Shown piece after piece: positions 44,765-54,030 of a stretch of 64,000 nucleotides of DNA. Within the stretch, counting starts at the first letter, position 1. Each line of letters begins with the position of its first letter. A program made the position numbers and the translations under genes. Source of the DNA: Methylophaga sp. 42_25_T18 (GTDB lineage Bacteria > Pseudomonadota > Gammaproteobacteria > Nitrosococcales > Methylophagaceae); contig MAAJ01000006.1 in assembly GCA_002163085.1 (NCBI GenBank), positions 372,001 to 436,000 of the forward strand. The letters run 5' to 3'. A model generated the notes under the pieces. That model was given only the letters and a program-made list of their open reading frames with translations. It was not told the DNA's origin and did not search any database.

Positions 44765-45145
44765 ATGCAAGACACCATAAAGCGCTATTTACTGATTGGC
44801 CTAGGCTGGTTCTTTGTCATCCTAGGCGCTATCGGTGCGGTATTACCCTTATTGCCCACCACACCATTTTTGATATTAGCCTTAGGTTGCTTTGGCAAAA
44901 GCTCGCCTCGTTTCCACAAGATGTTATTAGACAACAAATGGTTTGGCCCGCCCCTCGGCCAGTGGGAACAAAGCAAAACCGTTCGCCGCAAAATAAAACA
45001 GCGTGTAGTAGTGCTAATCATCGCCACCTTCGGCATCTCAATCTGGGTATTATCAGGCCGAATAGAATTACAACTCATGCTAGTCAGCTTCTGCCTAATC
45101 CTATTAACCTTTGTTTGGCGGCTAAAAGAATCCGAGACGAATTAG
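44765..45145 (+). CDS. ybaN: YbaN family inner membrane protein
   Basis: 126 residues, DUF454. GWFFVILGAIGAVLPLLPTTPF (~14-35; the family signature), LACFGKSSPRFH-like segment, then two more helices near the C-terminus. An inner-membrane protein of unknown function. It starts 6 nt after efpL. Confidence 0.88.
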   Translation: MQDTIKRYLLIGLGWFFVILGAIGAVLPLLPTTPFLILALGCFGKSSPRFHKMLLDNKWFGPPLGQWEQSKTVRRKIKQRVVVLIIATFGISIWVLSGRIELQLMLVSFCLILLTFVWRLKESETN

Positions 45146-45154
45146 GCAGCACTC

Positions 45155-45466
45155 ATGAATATAGTAATGATGCTCAAAAATGAAAAAACTTCTGTGCCAT
45201 CATGCTGTTGCCATAGTATGGAAACAGCTTTATCGGATCGTGAGCACCCTCTTTATTACAGTAGTGCATACCAAGAGTTCGGGGTTCAACTTTCAAGTAA
45301 GTTTGAATATAGTGTTCTCAGCTTTTGTGGTTGGTGCGGCTCAAAGTTACCGACATCGCGCCGAAATGAATGGTTTGAACAGCTAGAAAGCATGAACATA
45401 GATCCATGGGAACATGACATTCCAATTCACTTCCTAAGCTCAGCTTGGTGGGAAAAAATTAAATAA
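45155..45466 (+). CDS. small zinc-ribbon-like protein (DUF6980-like)
   Basis: 103 residues (ATG 45155, or 45170). Two Cys clusters, SCCCHSM (~16-22) and FCGWCGSKLPTSRRNEWFEQL (~57-77; CxxC followed by GSKLP), form a probable zinc-binding site. The layout resembles the DUF6980 family as I remember it. No function is known. It starts 9 nt after ybaN. Confidence 0.65.
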   Translation: MNIVMMLKNEKTSVPSCCCHSMETALSDREHPLYYSSAYQEFGVQLSSKFEYSVLSFCGWCGSKLPTSRRNEWFEQLESMNIDPWEHDIPIHFLSSAWWEKIK

Positions 45467-45486
45467 GCCCGTTTTTATCGCCAGCG

Positions 45487-45567
45487 AAAAGTCTTTATTT
45501 TTCGGATAGAGTGGCTAAGTGTTTGAGCGGAGCGAGTTTTTAGCCGCGCCGAAAAATAGAGTCTTTT
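45487..45567. repeat. inverted repeat with 19-nt arms
   Basis: Left arm 45487-45505 (AAAAGTCTTTATTTTTCGG) and right arm 45549-45567 pair at 17 of 19 positions around a 43-nt centre containing GAGCGGAGCGAG. A second hairpin lies just downstream. It looks like a dispersed intergenic element. Confidence 0.6.
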
Positions 45568-45604
45568 CGGTGATCTGCGATAATGTCGGGTGCATTTTTC
45601 TTTG

Positions 45605-45638
45605 GTTCGTTTCTTTTGGGCAAACAAAAGAAATGAAC
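45605..45638. repeat. hairpin-forming intergenic repeat
   Basis: GTTC-g-TTTCTTTTG, loop GGCAAA, CAAAAGAAA-t-GAAC: 13 paired positions with one symmetric mismatch. Sequences like this are common between genes in proteobacteria and are often mistaken for short genes. Confidence 0.6.
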
Positions 45639-45705
45639 GCCCACGCGGCAGCGATTACACACAGTTATAATATCCACACTTTTAAAACGTAACACTGGAC
45701 CAAAG

Positions 45706-46050
45706 ATGAACCTCGAACAATTCCTAGCAAAACTAAACAACGAACCAAACCAAGTTGCCTTCACCGAAACAATGGCAACAATAGAACAAAACTACACCTT
45801 CACCCCAACCACCTTCACCAACGGTGAAACAAAAAACGAAGCCGATACCAATAACGGCTCATGCAAAATCTTCGCATTTGGCTTATTAAACAACTTAAAC
45901 GAAGAACAAGCACTCGCTTGCTTCGGCGACTATTACCGTAAAGACGTATTAGAAAACCCAAAAGGTGATGATCACCAAAATATCCGTAACTTTATGACAA
46001 CAGGCTGGGCTGGAGTTAACTTTGAAGGCGAAGCCTTAATACAAAAATAG
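45706..46050 (+). CDS. HopJ family protein
   Basis: 114 residues matching the HopJ type III effector family by overall sequence: FTETMATIEQNYTFTPTTF, NEADTNNGSCKIFAFGLLN, LACFGDYYRKDVLENPKGDDH, NFMTTGWAGVNFEGEAL. Despite the name, the family is widespread in bacteria without type III secretion, and no such system is in the window; the function is unknown. Confidence 0.9.
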   Translation: MNLEQFLAKLNNEPNQVAFTETMATIEQNYTFTPTTFTNGETKNEADTNNGSCKIFAFGLLNNLNEEQALACFGDYYRKDVLENPKGDDHQNIRNFMTTGWAGVNFEGEALIQK

Positions 46051-46088
46051 GTTTAAAAATATGAGGTAGCTCTGATAGTTAGCGATTA

Positions 46089-46097
46089 TGCTATAAT
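46089..46097 (+). promoter_or_regulatory. extended -10 promoter of serA
   Basis: TGC-TATAAT, a perfect extended -10, 45 nt upstream of the serA ATG. The -35 region is weak, as is usual for extended -10 promoters. Confidence 0.65.
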
Positions 46098-46142
46098 CCG
46101 CGCTCCCTGCACCCTTAAAATCAACCTAAAATATAGACACTC

Positions 46143-47372
46143 ATGGAATTACACGCTAACGAAAAATCTGATTTTCGCTTTCTATTATTAGAAGGCGTAC
46201 ATCAAAATGCTGTTACCGCACTTGAAAAAGCGGGCTATACCAATATTGAGTACCTTACTCATGCATTAGATGAAGACACTTTAATTGAAAAAATTAAAGG
46301 CGTTCGTTTCATTGGTATTCGCTCTCGTACACAGTTAACAGAAAAAGTTATCAAGGCTGCTGACCGGTTAGCAGGCATCGGCTGTTTCTGTATTGGTACT
46401 AACCAAGTTGATTTGGATGCCGCAAGAATTAAGGGTATTCCTGTTTTCAATGCGCCGTATTCAAATACACGTTCTGTTGCTGAATTAGTTATTGGTCAAT
46501 TAATTCTATTATTACGTGGTATTCCGGCAAGAAATCACAGCGTGCATAACGGTAGTTGGCCTAAAACGGCTAAAGCATCTTATGAAGCGCGTGGTAAAAC
46601 GCTAGGTATCGTTGGTTACGGTAGCATCGGTTCTCAATTATCCGTGTTGGCAGAAAGCTTGGGTATGAACGTCATTTATTATGATGTTGTAACTAAATTA
46701 CCGTTAGGAAATGCTAACCAAGTGGGCACGATGCGTGAACTACTGAGTCAGTCTGACGTCGTTACTTTGCATGTACCTGAGTTAGCCTCAACTAAAAACA
46801 TCATGGCCAAACCTCAGTTTGAGCAAATGAAAGATGGTGCTATTTTCATTAATGCTGCTCGAGGAACCTGCGTTAGATTAGAAGATTTAGCTGAAGCCAT
46901 TGAAAGTAAAAAACTGGCTGGTGCGGCAATTGATGTATTCCCGACAGAACCTAAATCAAATGATGAGCCTTTAGACTCGCCATTACGAGGTTTCCCAAAT
47001 GTTATCTTGACGCCACATATCGGTGGTTCTACCGTCGAAGCGCAAGAAAACATTGGTTTAGAAGTGGCTGAAAAGTTTGTCCAATATGCAAGTAATGGCA
47101 CCACGACTTCAGCCAAAAACTTCCCTGAAATTGCGATGCCACAACAAGCGAATACGCACCGTATATTGCATATTCACCATAGTGTGCCTGGCGTGTTATC
47201 ACATGTTAACCAATTGTTTGCTGAACATAACATCAATATTTTGGCGCAAAGCCTGATGACCAGAGATGAGATTGGTTATTTAATTCTTGATGTAGCTGAG
47301 TTTGATTCTGAACTGGCCTTTGAACATTTAAATAGTGTGGAAGGCACAATTAGACTTCGAATGCTATATTAA
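46143..47372 (+). CDS. serA: D-3-phosphoglycerate dehydrogenase
   Basis: 409 residues, like E. coli SerA. NAD-binding Rossmann fold with GIVGYGSIGSQLSVLAE (~157-173), catalytic Arg/Glu/His: RGTCVRLEDLAEAI (~239), DVFPTEPKSNDEP (~264), LTPHIGGST (~291). C-terminal ACT domain (~330-409) for serine feedback. It catalyses the first step of serine synthesis from 3-phosphoglycerate. A bidirectional terminator follows. Confidence 0.97.
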   Translation: MELHANEKSDFRFLLLEGVHQNAVTALEKAGYTNIEYLTHALDEDTLIEKIKGVRFIGIRSRTQLTEKVIKAADRLAGIGCFCIGTNQVDLDAARIKGIPVFNAPYSNTRSVAELVIGQLILLLRGIPARNHSVHNGSWPKTAKASYEARGKTLGIVGYGSIGSQLSVLAESLGMNVIYYDVVTKLPLGNANQVGTMRELLSQSDVVTLHVPELASTKNIMAKPQFEQMKDGAIFINAARGTCVRLEDLAEAIESKKLAGAAIDVFPTEPKSNDEPLDSPLRGFPNVILTPHIGGSTVEAQENIGLEVAEKFVQYASNGTTTSAKNFPEIAMPQQANTHRILHIHHSVPGVLSHVNQLFAEHNINILAQSLMTRDEIGYLILDVAEFDSELAFEHLNSVEGTIRLRMLY

Positions 47373-47391
47373 GATTTTATAGCCTCTCAAT

Positions 47392-47424
47392 AAAAAAAAG
47401 CCCTCTTGAAGAGGGCTTTTTTTT
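47392..47424. terminator. bidirectional rho-independent terminator
   Basis: AAGCCCTC / GAGGGCTT stem (about 47398-47419) flanked by A8 and T8 runs, between the convergent serA and dld genes. Confidence 0.92.
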
Positions 47425-49135
47425 ATCTATGCTTTTTTGCCCAGTTTTTTAATTTACTGGTTTTACCAATCCCAGGATTAAACGTATTGGTAGGATCAAT
47501 CTTTTTATAAAACCCTTCCAATTCAGCCTTGGCAGCGTATTCATGGCCCACATTATGTTCGGCTGGGTATTCGGCACCACGCGCATCGAAAGATGACAAA
47601 ATCTGCTGCTTAAGCTGTTTGGCGTCGACATCTTTCTTCAATACATAATTCTGATGCATTACGTGACAAAATAAGTGTCCGTAATAAAACTTTTTGTCGA
47701 TCTGATCGTCAATTTCTGCCGGTAATTCTTCAAACCATTGTTGTTCATTTCGTCTTAGCGCGATATCAATCGTCATCATCGCACCAACACGATCACTCTT
47801 CATGATGTGATATCTGCCAATCGCTCCACCGGCAACAAATCGATGCAATATGGCTTTATCACCTTCTTCCGGCGTACATTCAAAATAGTCGCCTTCATGC
47901 GCTTTAAAAAACTCAGTTAGATAAGCACGTGCTTCATCAACACCATCATTATTCATTTCTAAAATCCAGTGATGCTCAAACTGCTCACGAAAGGCTTCCA
48001 TTTTTTTAGGTAAATGGTTCGGCCATAAATAGCTCATGTATTGCATCATGCGATCTGAGAGTTTGCTCGGTAAGAACTTAAAGTTAGCCGCGATACGATC
48101 GACCGTTCTTTTTAAGGCAAACATTTTAGGCATGTATTTCGCGCCTAATTTTTCGATGACAACAAAAGAATCTTTGCCGTACTTTTTACTCACGTCATAA
48201 CAATCCCGATGTAGGTACTCGCCCGAGACAGGTAATGTATTAAACGACGATAAAATATCTCGACGCATTGTTGCCAATACATTGGCATCATTAGTGCCGA
48301 CATAAAACACTTGCTGCTTTTTCGCGATTGGGTAAGTATCTAAGCGAACAGCGAAAACAGCTAACTTACCTGCGCAGCCTGACGCCTCATGTAAGCGACG
48401 ACCATCATTGTTAAAGCGAGAAGGTGTATCAGCATCAATGTCACGGACACGATCGTGATACTCATTATCAGAAGCACGTTTATCTGGATATTGAACTTCA
48501 GCACTGCTGTATTTTTGCTGATCTAAGTTGGTCAGAATTTCTTCTGGCGTTAAACCTAAATCAATACCTAAATTATTAACTAATTGTAGCTCGCCATCTT
48601 CTGTTACCTCCGCGAATAACGATAACTCAGTATAAGCGGGGCCTCTTTGTACTAAGGCGCCGCCAGAGTTATTACACACGCCTCCCACGATAGAAGCACC
48701 TATACATGAAGAGCCAATCACTGAATGAGGTTCACGCCCATAAGGTGCTAGCGTTTCTTCTAGGCCAAACAAAGTACTACCGGCAAAGCCGATAATTTGT
48801 TTCGCATTATCAATCAACTGAATTTGAGAAATCCTCATGGTATTAATGATTACGATTGGACGGTCATAATCGTTACCATCAGGTGTTGAGCCACCTGTTA
48901 ACCCGGTATTAGCTGCTTGCATGATGATAGCGACATTAGCTGCATTACAAGCCTCTAGCGCTTGCCATATTTCTAATAACGAACTTGGCCTAACCACTGC
49001 CATTGCTTCACCAGAACCAAAACGAAAGCCTTTGCAATATGGCTGCATTTTAGCCTTATCCGTCAGCGTGAATGAGTCACCAACGATCGCTTTCAATTTG
49101 CTAATCAGTTCAGTTTTTGGAATGTGTTCGGTCAT
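47423..49135 (-). CDS. dld: quinone-dependent D-lactate dehydrogenase
   Basis: About 570 residues from ATG 49135 (an upstream ATG adds seven codons). FAD-binding PCMH domain: MQAANTGLTGGSTPDGNDYD, AGSTLFGLEETLAPYGREPHSVIGSSCIGASIVGGVCNNSGG-like region (key GSSCIGASI, ~140-150). The C-terminal two thirds match the membrane-bound Dld cap and substrate domains (HRFVAGGAIGRYH; GHEYAAKAELEGFYKKIDPTNTFNPG). It oxidises D-lactate to pyruvate, feeding electrons to quinone at the inner membrane. Confidence 0.95.
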   Translation of the reverse strand: MTEHIPKTELISKLKAIVGDSFTLTDKAKMQPYCKGFRFGSGEAMAVVRPSSLLEIWQALEACNAANVAIIMQAANTGLTGGSTPDGNDYDRPIVIINTMRISQIQLIDNAKQIIGFAGSTLFGLEETLAPYGREPHSVIGSSCIGASIVGGVCNNSGGALVQRGPAYTELSLFAEVTEDGELQLVNNLGIDLGLTPEEILTNLDQQKYSSAEVQYPDKRASDNEYHDRVRDIDADTPSRFNNDGRRLHEASGCAGKLAVFAVRLDTYPIAKKQQVFYVGTNDANVLATMRRDILSSFNTLPVSGEYLHRDCYDVSKKYGKDSFVVIEKLGAKYMPKMFALKRTVDRIAANFKFLPSKLSDRMMQYMSYLWPNHLPKKMEAFREQFEHHWILEMNNDGVDEARAYLTEFFKAHEGDYFECTPEEGDKAILHRFVAGGAIGRYHIMKSDRVGAMMTIDIALRRNEQQWFEELPAEIDDQIDKKFYYGHLFCHVMHQNYVLKKDVDAKQLKQQILSSFDARGAEYPAEHNVGHEYAAKAELEGFYKKIDPTNTFNPGIGKTSKLKNWAKKHR

Positions 49136-49346
49136 GTTGTGTCTCGATTTATACATGAAATGTTAGAAGTCAGCGTACCCAGTTTTAGGCCTGTTAACTA
49201 AATAATTATAGCGTAATTACCTTAGTAAACGAATGAAGATAAAAGATATTTTTATATTTATTACTTACCATTTTTTTAAATAAATTTACCTTTTTATCGC
49301 GTTATAACCCTATACTCTGCTGAATTTATTTATTCGACTTAAAATT

Positions 49347-50144
49347 ATGGACATCATACAAATTATTGCATTGGCTATTTTGCAAGGCTTAACAGAGTTT
49401 TTACCTATCTCTAGCTCTGCTCATTTAATCCTGTTACCCATCTTAGCTAATTGGCAAGATCAGGGGCTCGCATTTGATGTTGCGGTACATGTTGGCACTT
49501 TAACTGCCGTAATTTTCTATTTTCGCCATACTTTAAAAATCTTATTACATGATTGGTTCGAGTCTGTTCACCGGCGCCAGATGGTCGGTGACAGTCGTTT
49601 AGCTTGGGCAGTTTTAATCGGTACTATTCCTGTCGGTATAGCGGGATTATTGTTGGGTGATTTTGTCGAAGACCACCTTCGCAGTCCACTTGTTATCGCC
49701 GCCACTACTATTATATTTGCGCTGTTACTCGCTTGGGCTGACTGGTACGGCAAACAACAACGCACTGAATATCAATTAACATGGAAGGACGTTTTTATTG
49801 TCGGCGTTGCTCAGGCTATTGCCTTAATTCCGGGTACATCACGTTCAGGTATCACAATCACTGCCGGGTTAATATTAGGACTTAGTCGTGAAGCTGCCGC
49901 GCGGTTTTCTTTTTTATTATCCATTCCTGTCATCTTTCTAGCCGGCGGTTTAAAAACCATTGAGTTAATACAGTCAAGCCTTATTACAGATTGGTTTGCA
50001 CTGATTTCAGGCGCGATATTATCCGCTGTCAGTGCCTATATTTGTATTCATCTATTCTTAAAATTATTAGATAAAATAGGACTATGGCCTTTTGTTATCT
50101 ATCGTCTGGTATTGGGTGTTATACTTGTCGCCATATTTATATAA
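49347..50144 (+). CDS. uppP: undecaprenyl-diphosphatase UppP (BacA)
   Basis: 265 residues with seven to eight membrane segments. Active-site motifs: GLTEFLPISSSAHL (~14-27, the (E/Q)xxxE and Ser region) and PGTSRSGITITAG (~170-182, with the catalytic Arg). It dephosphorylates undecaprenyl diphosphate to recycle the lipid carrier for peptidoglycan and O-antigen. Confidence 0.96.
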   Translation: MDIIQIIALAILQGLTEFLPISSSAHLILLPILANWQDQGLAFDVAVHVGTLTAVIFYFRHTLKILLHDWFESVHRRQMVGDSRLAWAVLIGTIPVGIAGLLLGDFVEDHLRSPLVIAATTIIFALLLAWADWYGKQQRTEYQLTWKDVFIVGVAQAIALIPGTSRSGITITAGLILGLSREAAARFSFLLSIPVIFLAGGLKTIELIQSSLITDWFALISGAILSAVSAYICIHLFLKLLDKIGLWPFVIYRLVLGVILVAIFI

Positions 50145-50154
50145 CTGAATTCAG

Positions 50155-50183
50155 TTGACAGCTACAAACTGAATGCGTAAAAT
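50155..50183 (+). promoter_or_regulatory. sigma-70 promoter of rplM-rpsI
   Basis: TTGACA (50155-50160), 17-nt spacer, TAAAAT (50178-50183): a near-consensus promoter about 55 nt upstream of rplM. The leader that follows is GC-mixed and T-rich; the ribosome site is AGGAG (50222-50226). Confidence 0.75.
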
Positions 50184-50237
50184 TTCCCCTCTTTATTTGA
50201 ACCGCCTGCCGTAATTTTTTCAGGAGCTATCCGCGGA

Positions 50238-50672
50238 ATGAAAACAACCACTCTAAGTGCAAAACCAGCTGAAGTCCGTCGTGACTGGTTCGTCGTTGAT
50301 GCCAACGGCAAAACATTGGGCCGTATGGCTACTGAAATCGCGCGTCGTTTGCGTGGTAAACATAAAACTATTTATACACCTCACGTAGACACAGGTGATT
50401 ACATTGTTGTTATCAATGCAGAAAAACTGCATGTTTCTGGTAACAAAATGAAAAATAAAATTTATTACCATCACACCGGTCATATCGGCGGTATCAAGTC
50501 TATTTCTTTAGAGAAACAACTTGAGAAAGCACCGGATCGTGTTATTAAGTCGGCTGTAAAAGGCATGTTACCTAAAAACCCTCTGGGTCGCGCTATGTTT
50601 AGTAAACTTAAAGTTTACGCTGGCACAGAACACCCACATACAGCTCAACAGCCTAAAGTGCTGGAAATCTAA
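50238..50672 (+). CDS. rplM: 50S ribosomal protein L13
   Basis: 144 residues of ribosomal protein L13: [21 protein letters not shown] near the N-terminus, [39 protein letters not shown]. One of the first proteins to bind 23S rRNA. rpsI follows after 12 nt in the universal rplM-rpsI pair. Confidence 0.98.
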   Translation: MKTTTLSAKPAEVRRDWFVVDANGKTLGRMATEIARRLRGKHKTIYTPHVDTGDYIVVINAEKLHVSGNKMKNKIYYHHTGHIGGIKSISLEKQLEKAPDRVIKSAVKGMLPKNPLGRAMFSKLKVYAGTEHPHTAQQPKVLEI

Positions 50673-50684
50673 TCGGATATCATC

Positions 50685-51074
50685 ATGGCAGATTTATATT
50701 ACGCAACAGGTCGTCGTAAAAGTTCAACCGCTCGTGTTTTCATGAAACCAGGAAGCGGCAACCTTACTATCAACACTCGATCTTTAGAAGATTACTTTGG
50801 TCGCGAAACATCACGTATGGTGGTTCGTCAACCTTTAGAACTCGTCGACATGTTAGACAAGTTTGATATCAAAATCACTGTTCGTGGTGGTGGTAACAAC
50901 GGTCAAGCCGGTGCAATTCGTCACGGTATCACTCGTGCTCTAACTGAATATGACAGCGAATTAAAAACTGAACTACGTAAAGCAGGCTTCATCACTCGTG
51001 ATGCACGTGCAGTAGAACGTAAGAAAATTGGTTTACACAAAGCGCGTAAACGTCCACAGTTCTCGAAACGTTAA
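50685..51074 (+). CDS. rpsI: 30S ribosomal protein S9
   Basis: 129 residues ending RKRPQFSKR, the basic tail that reaches the P-site t[22 protein letters not shown] and [19 protein letters not shown] are diagnostic. It is co-transcribed with rplM and followed by a terminator. Confidence 0.98.
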   Translation: MADLYYATGRRKSSTARVFMKPGSGNLTINTRSLEDYFGRETSRMVVRQPLELVDMLDKFDIKITVRGGGNNGQAGAIRHGITRALTEYDSELKTELRKAGFITRDARAVERKKIGLHKARKRPQFSKR

Positions 51075-51090
51075 TCATTCAAGAATTTAT

Positions 51091-51146
51091 AATACGAACT
51101 TGTTCGTATTATTAAAAAAGGCCATCCTTGTGATGGTCTTTTTTTT
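51091..51146 (+). terminator. terminator of rplM-rpsI
   Basis: A first hairpin AATACGAA-cttg-TTCGTATT (51091-51110) is followed by the terminator proper: GGCCATC / GATGGTC with loop CTTGT, flanked by an A run and eight T (51114-51146). Confidence 0.88.
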
Positions 51147-51221
51147 GCCTAAAATTGCACCCTCGCTACTTCCATGCTATAAAAATCGCTGTCATTAATT
51201 TAATGAGCAGGGATTTACGCC

Positions 51222-51722
51222 ATGAAGTTGAAACACCTTCTAGCCAGCAGCATCCTATGTTTAGCGCTAACACCGCTAGCTTACGCTGAACAATCATCAG
51301 CGCTCGCACTATCCGTAGGAGCCTTCGATGCATTGGATGATGACACGGCTGCTGAATTTGGCCTTGAATATCGCTTTGCACCGATGGCGTCGTTTTATAA
51401 CATCATTCCTGTTGTTGGTTTTACTGCAAATTCAGATGGTGGGTATTGGACACATACTGGTATTCGTTATGACTTCCACCTAAGTGATAATTGGGTATTA
51501 ACACCCAACTTCGCCGCTAGCCTATATGAAGATGGCGGCGGTAAGGATTTAGGTTATGCGCTTGAATTTCGTTCGGGTTTAGAGCTCGCTTACAAACTCA
51601 ATGACAACTCTCATCTAGGCTTAGGCATTTATCATTTATCCAATGCCAGCATTGCCGATAAAAACCCTGGGGAAGAATCCATCATCTTCAGCTATAGCTT
51701 CTCACCAGAACTATTTAAATAA
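51222..51722 (+). CDS. PagL-like lipid A 3-O-deacylase
   Basis: 166 residues. Signal peptide ALTPLAYA/E, then a small outer membrane beta-barrel. The C-terminal segment GIYHLSNASIADKNPGEES holds the catalytic His-x-Ser of PagL (HLS) and the acidic partner, and the protein ends in a hydrophobic strand (FSYSFSPELFK). It would remove the 3-O acyl chain from lipid A, altering the outer membrane. Located beside an LpxL-type acyltransferase. Confidence 0.88.
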   Translation: MKLKHLLASSILCLALTPLAYAEQSSALALSVGAFDALDDDTAAEFGLEYRFAPMASFYNIIPVVGFTANSDGGYWTHTGIRYDFHLSDNWVLTPNFAASLYEDGGGKDLGYALEFRSGLELAYKLNDNSHLGLGIYHLSNASIADKNPGEESIIFSYSFSPELFK

Positions 51723-51742
51723 CGATTTATAAACACGTTACC

Positions 51743-51779
51743 AAAAAAGCCCCAAACAAATTGTTATGGGGCTTTTTTA
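51743..51779. terminator. terminator between pagL-like gene and acyltransferase gene
   Basis: AAAAAGCCCCA / TGGGGCTTTTT stem around a 12-nt loop with A and T runs on the two sides, so it can end both convergent transcripts. The stop codon of the acyltransferase lies inside the loop (51764-51766). Confidence 0.88.
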
Positions 51780-52693
51780 TATAAAAGACCTTTGCCTTCA
51801 GGTTGGGTTTTGAAGCGACGGTGCACCCATAAATATTGCTCGGGTGACTTTCGAATTTCAGCTTCGATAATATCGTTAATTCGCTGTGCATCCGCTACAT
51901 CTTCACCCACTGGAAAGTCCTCTAGTGGTCTACCTATACTTAAGGTGTAGCTACCATCTTGTTCACGTCTAGGCACAAAGGGTATCACTGCTGCGCCACT
52001 TATTTTTACAATCCGCGCAGTCGCCGGAATGGTAGCGGCCTGAACACCAAAAAAGTGTGCAAAAACACTGGTTTTACGGCCAAAGTCTTGATCCGGTGCA
52101 TACCAAACCACTTTGTTTTTTCGTAAGGCCCTGATCATCGATTTTGGATCATCTCGCAATATAATACCTTCACTATGAAAGGTACGTGCTTGCATCATTA
52201 CCGCATTAAACAAGGGATTCTTTAGTTGGTGAAACATGACATGGCAAGGTGTTTTTAACATGATTAACCGACCACCTAACTCCATGCTAGTGAAGTGTCC
52301 CGTCAATAAGATAACACCTTTACCTTTTGCCAAAGCTTGTTCTAAATGCTCTAGTCCCTCATAACGAACTCTAGATTCAAGGCGTTTATCACTTGCCCAC
52401 CAACTTAATGCAGTCTCAATGGTCATCATGCCCATCGTTTGAATGGTTTTATCTAATAAACCTTGGCGCTGCTCTACTGATAACTCGGGAAAACATAATT
52501 CGATATTTCGTGCTGCAATCTGTTTTCGTTTGTCCATAAATGGACGCATTAACACAGCCATATGATGGCCTGCCCATAATTGAACCCTAGCAGGTAAATA
52601 AACTGAAAGCCGCATTAATAACAGGCCTAACCAACTTGACCAGTAACGGGGATGGGCAAATTGCCACTGAAAAATTTTCATGGTATCCATCAA
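51764..52693 (-). CDS. lysophospholipid/lipid A acyltransferase (LpxL/LpxM family)
   Basis: 309 residues with an N-terminal hydrophobic anchor and the acyltransferase HX4E motif in TGHFTSMEL (~130-138; His and Glu). Segments HHMAVLMRPFM, RNIELCFPELS and WVHRRFKTQPEG match HtrB/LpxL-type enzymes that add a lauroyl or similar chain to Kdo2-lipid IVA. ATG 52681 would give a 305-residue form. It is divergent from waaA, only ~17 nt away, so both genes serve lipid A/KDO assembly. Confidence 0.9.
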   Translation of the reverse strand: MMDTMKIFQWQFAHPRYWSSWLGLLLMRLSVYLPARVQLWAGHHMAVLMRPFMDKRKQIAARNIELCFPELSVEQRQGLLDKTIQTMGMMTIETALSWWASDKRLESRVRYEGLEHLEQALAKGKGVILLTGHFTSMELGGRLIMLKTPCHVMFHQLKNPLFNAVMMQARTFHSEGIILRDDPKSMIRALRKNKVVWYAPDQDFGRKTSVFAHFFGVQAATIPATARIVKISGAAVIPFVPRREQDGSYTLSIGRPLEDFPVGEDVADAQRINDIIEAEIRKSPEQYLWVHRRFKTQPEGKGLLYKKAP

Positions 52694-52710
52694 TAACTAA
52701 ACTGGTGCCT

Positions 52711-54030
52711 ATGCTATCATTCCCGTTCAATTTCCGCCTCAAATGCGATGAGTTTTATTTGAAATTTTTCTATACCAGTCTATTTACATTAGCACTACCA
52801 CTGATACTGTTACGGTTAATATGGCGAGGCTTCCGCTCACCTGCGTATTTCAAACGCTGGGGAGAACGTTTCGGCACCAGTGCCAATATACCCCTGGACA
52901 AATCAGTTATCTGGATTCACGCCGTCTCGGTGGGTGAAGTCGAAGCCAGTAGACCACTGATAAATGCACTACAACAGGACTTCCCTGAACACCAACTTTT
53001 GCTCACAACGATGACACCGACCGGCAGCGAACGAGTCAAACTACTGTTTGCTGACACGGTCGCACATTGTTATTTACCTTATGATATTCCCTTTGCCATT
53101 GAACGATTTTTAACGGCGACCCATCCTCAGTTTGGCATTATCATGGAAACTGAAATTTGGCCTAACCTCATTACCCACTGCGCTAAACATAAGATTAAGC
53201 TTGTTTTAGCCAATGCACGAATGTCAGAGCGATCACTCAAAGGTTATCAACGTGTTGACACGCTAACTCGTGAAGTATTGCAATCACTTACATTCATAGC
53301 TGCGCAAAGTGAACAAGATCGACAGCGTTTTGCCAAGCTAGGGGCTGATATCAAAAAAGTGCATGCTATTGGCAATCTAAAATATGAAGTCACTTTGCCT
53401 GCCAGTTTAATGGAACAAGCCGAATCAATGCGCTCAATGTGGGATGCTAATCGACCGGTATTGATCGCAGCCAGTACGCACGAAGGTGAAGAAGAAATTA
53501 TTTTAAATGCCTCTCGCCAGATTCGGGCTCAATACCCCAACTTACTGCTGATTATTGTACCCAGACATCCTGAACGTTTTGATCGTGTTACTGCATTAAG
53601 CCAGCGCGCCGGCTTTAAAACCTTACGCCGTAGTGAACACCGACCATGTAGCTCTGATGTTCAAATATTGGTGGTAGATACGATGGGCGAACTACCACTA
53701 TTTTACGGTGCCAGTGACATCGCTTTTGTCGGTGGCAGTTTAGTGCCCCATGGTGGTCATAACTTATTAGAGCCCGCGGCACTTGGACGTGCGGTTATCA
53801 CCGGACCACATTATTTTAACTTTAGTCAGATAACACAACAGTTTTTGCACGAAAATGCCGCGCTCGAAGTAAGTGATACTGCCAGTCTGGCCATCACGGT
53901 GATTGATTTATTACAAAACTCGCAAAAACGAGCCGAAATGGGTGAAGCCGGCTTACAACTGATCGTTAATAGCCAAGGCGCAAGCATGCGACTGAGCAAC
54001 TTACTTAAGCGTCATATTTTGCATGTCTGA
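52711..54030 (+). CDS. waaA: 3-deoxy-D-manno-octulosonic acid transferase WaaA (KdtA)
   Basis: About 439 residues from ATG 52711 (TTG 52758 is an alternative nearer the usual family N-terminus). GT-B fold with an N-terminal membrane segment (FTLALPLILLRLIW). Signatures: IHAVSVGEVEASRPLI, HCYLPYDIPFAI, METEIWPNLI, NARMSERS, and GGSLVPHGGHNLLEPAALG (~365-383). It transfers KDO from CMP-KDO to lipid IVA. Its last 8 nt overlap tadA. Confidence 0.94.
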   Translation: MLSFPFNFRLKCDEFYLKFFYTSLFTLALPLILLRLIWRGFRSPAYFKRWGERFGTSANIPLDKSVIWIHAVSVGEVEASRPLINALQQDFPEHQLLLTTMTPTGSERVKLLFADTVAHCYLPYDIPFAIERFLTATHPQFGIIMETEIWPNLITHCAKHKIKLVLANARMSERSLKGYQRVDTLTREVLQSLTFIAAQSEQDRQRFAKLGADIKKVHAIGNLKYEVTLPASLMEQAESMRSMWDANRPVLIAASTHEGEEEIILNASRQIRAQYPNLLLIIVPRHPERFDRVTALSQRAGFKTLRRSEHRPCSSDVQILVVDTMGELPLFYGASDIAFVGGSLVPHGGHNLLEPAALGRAVITGPHYFNFSQITQQFLHENAALEVSDTASLAITVIDLLQNSQKRAEMGEAGLQLIVNSQGASMRLSNLLKRHILHV

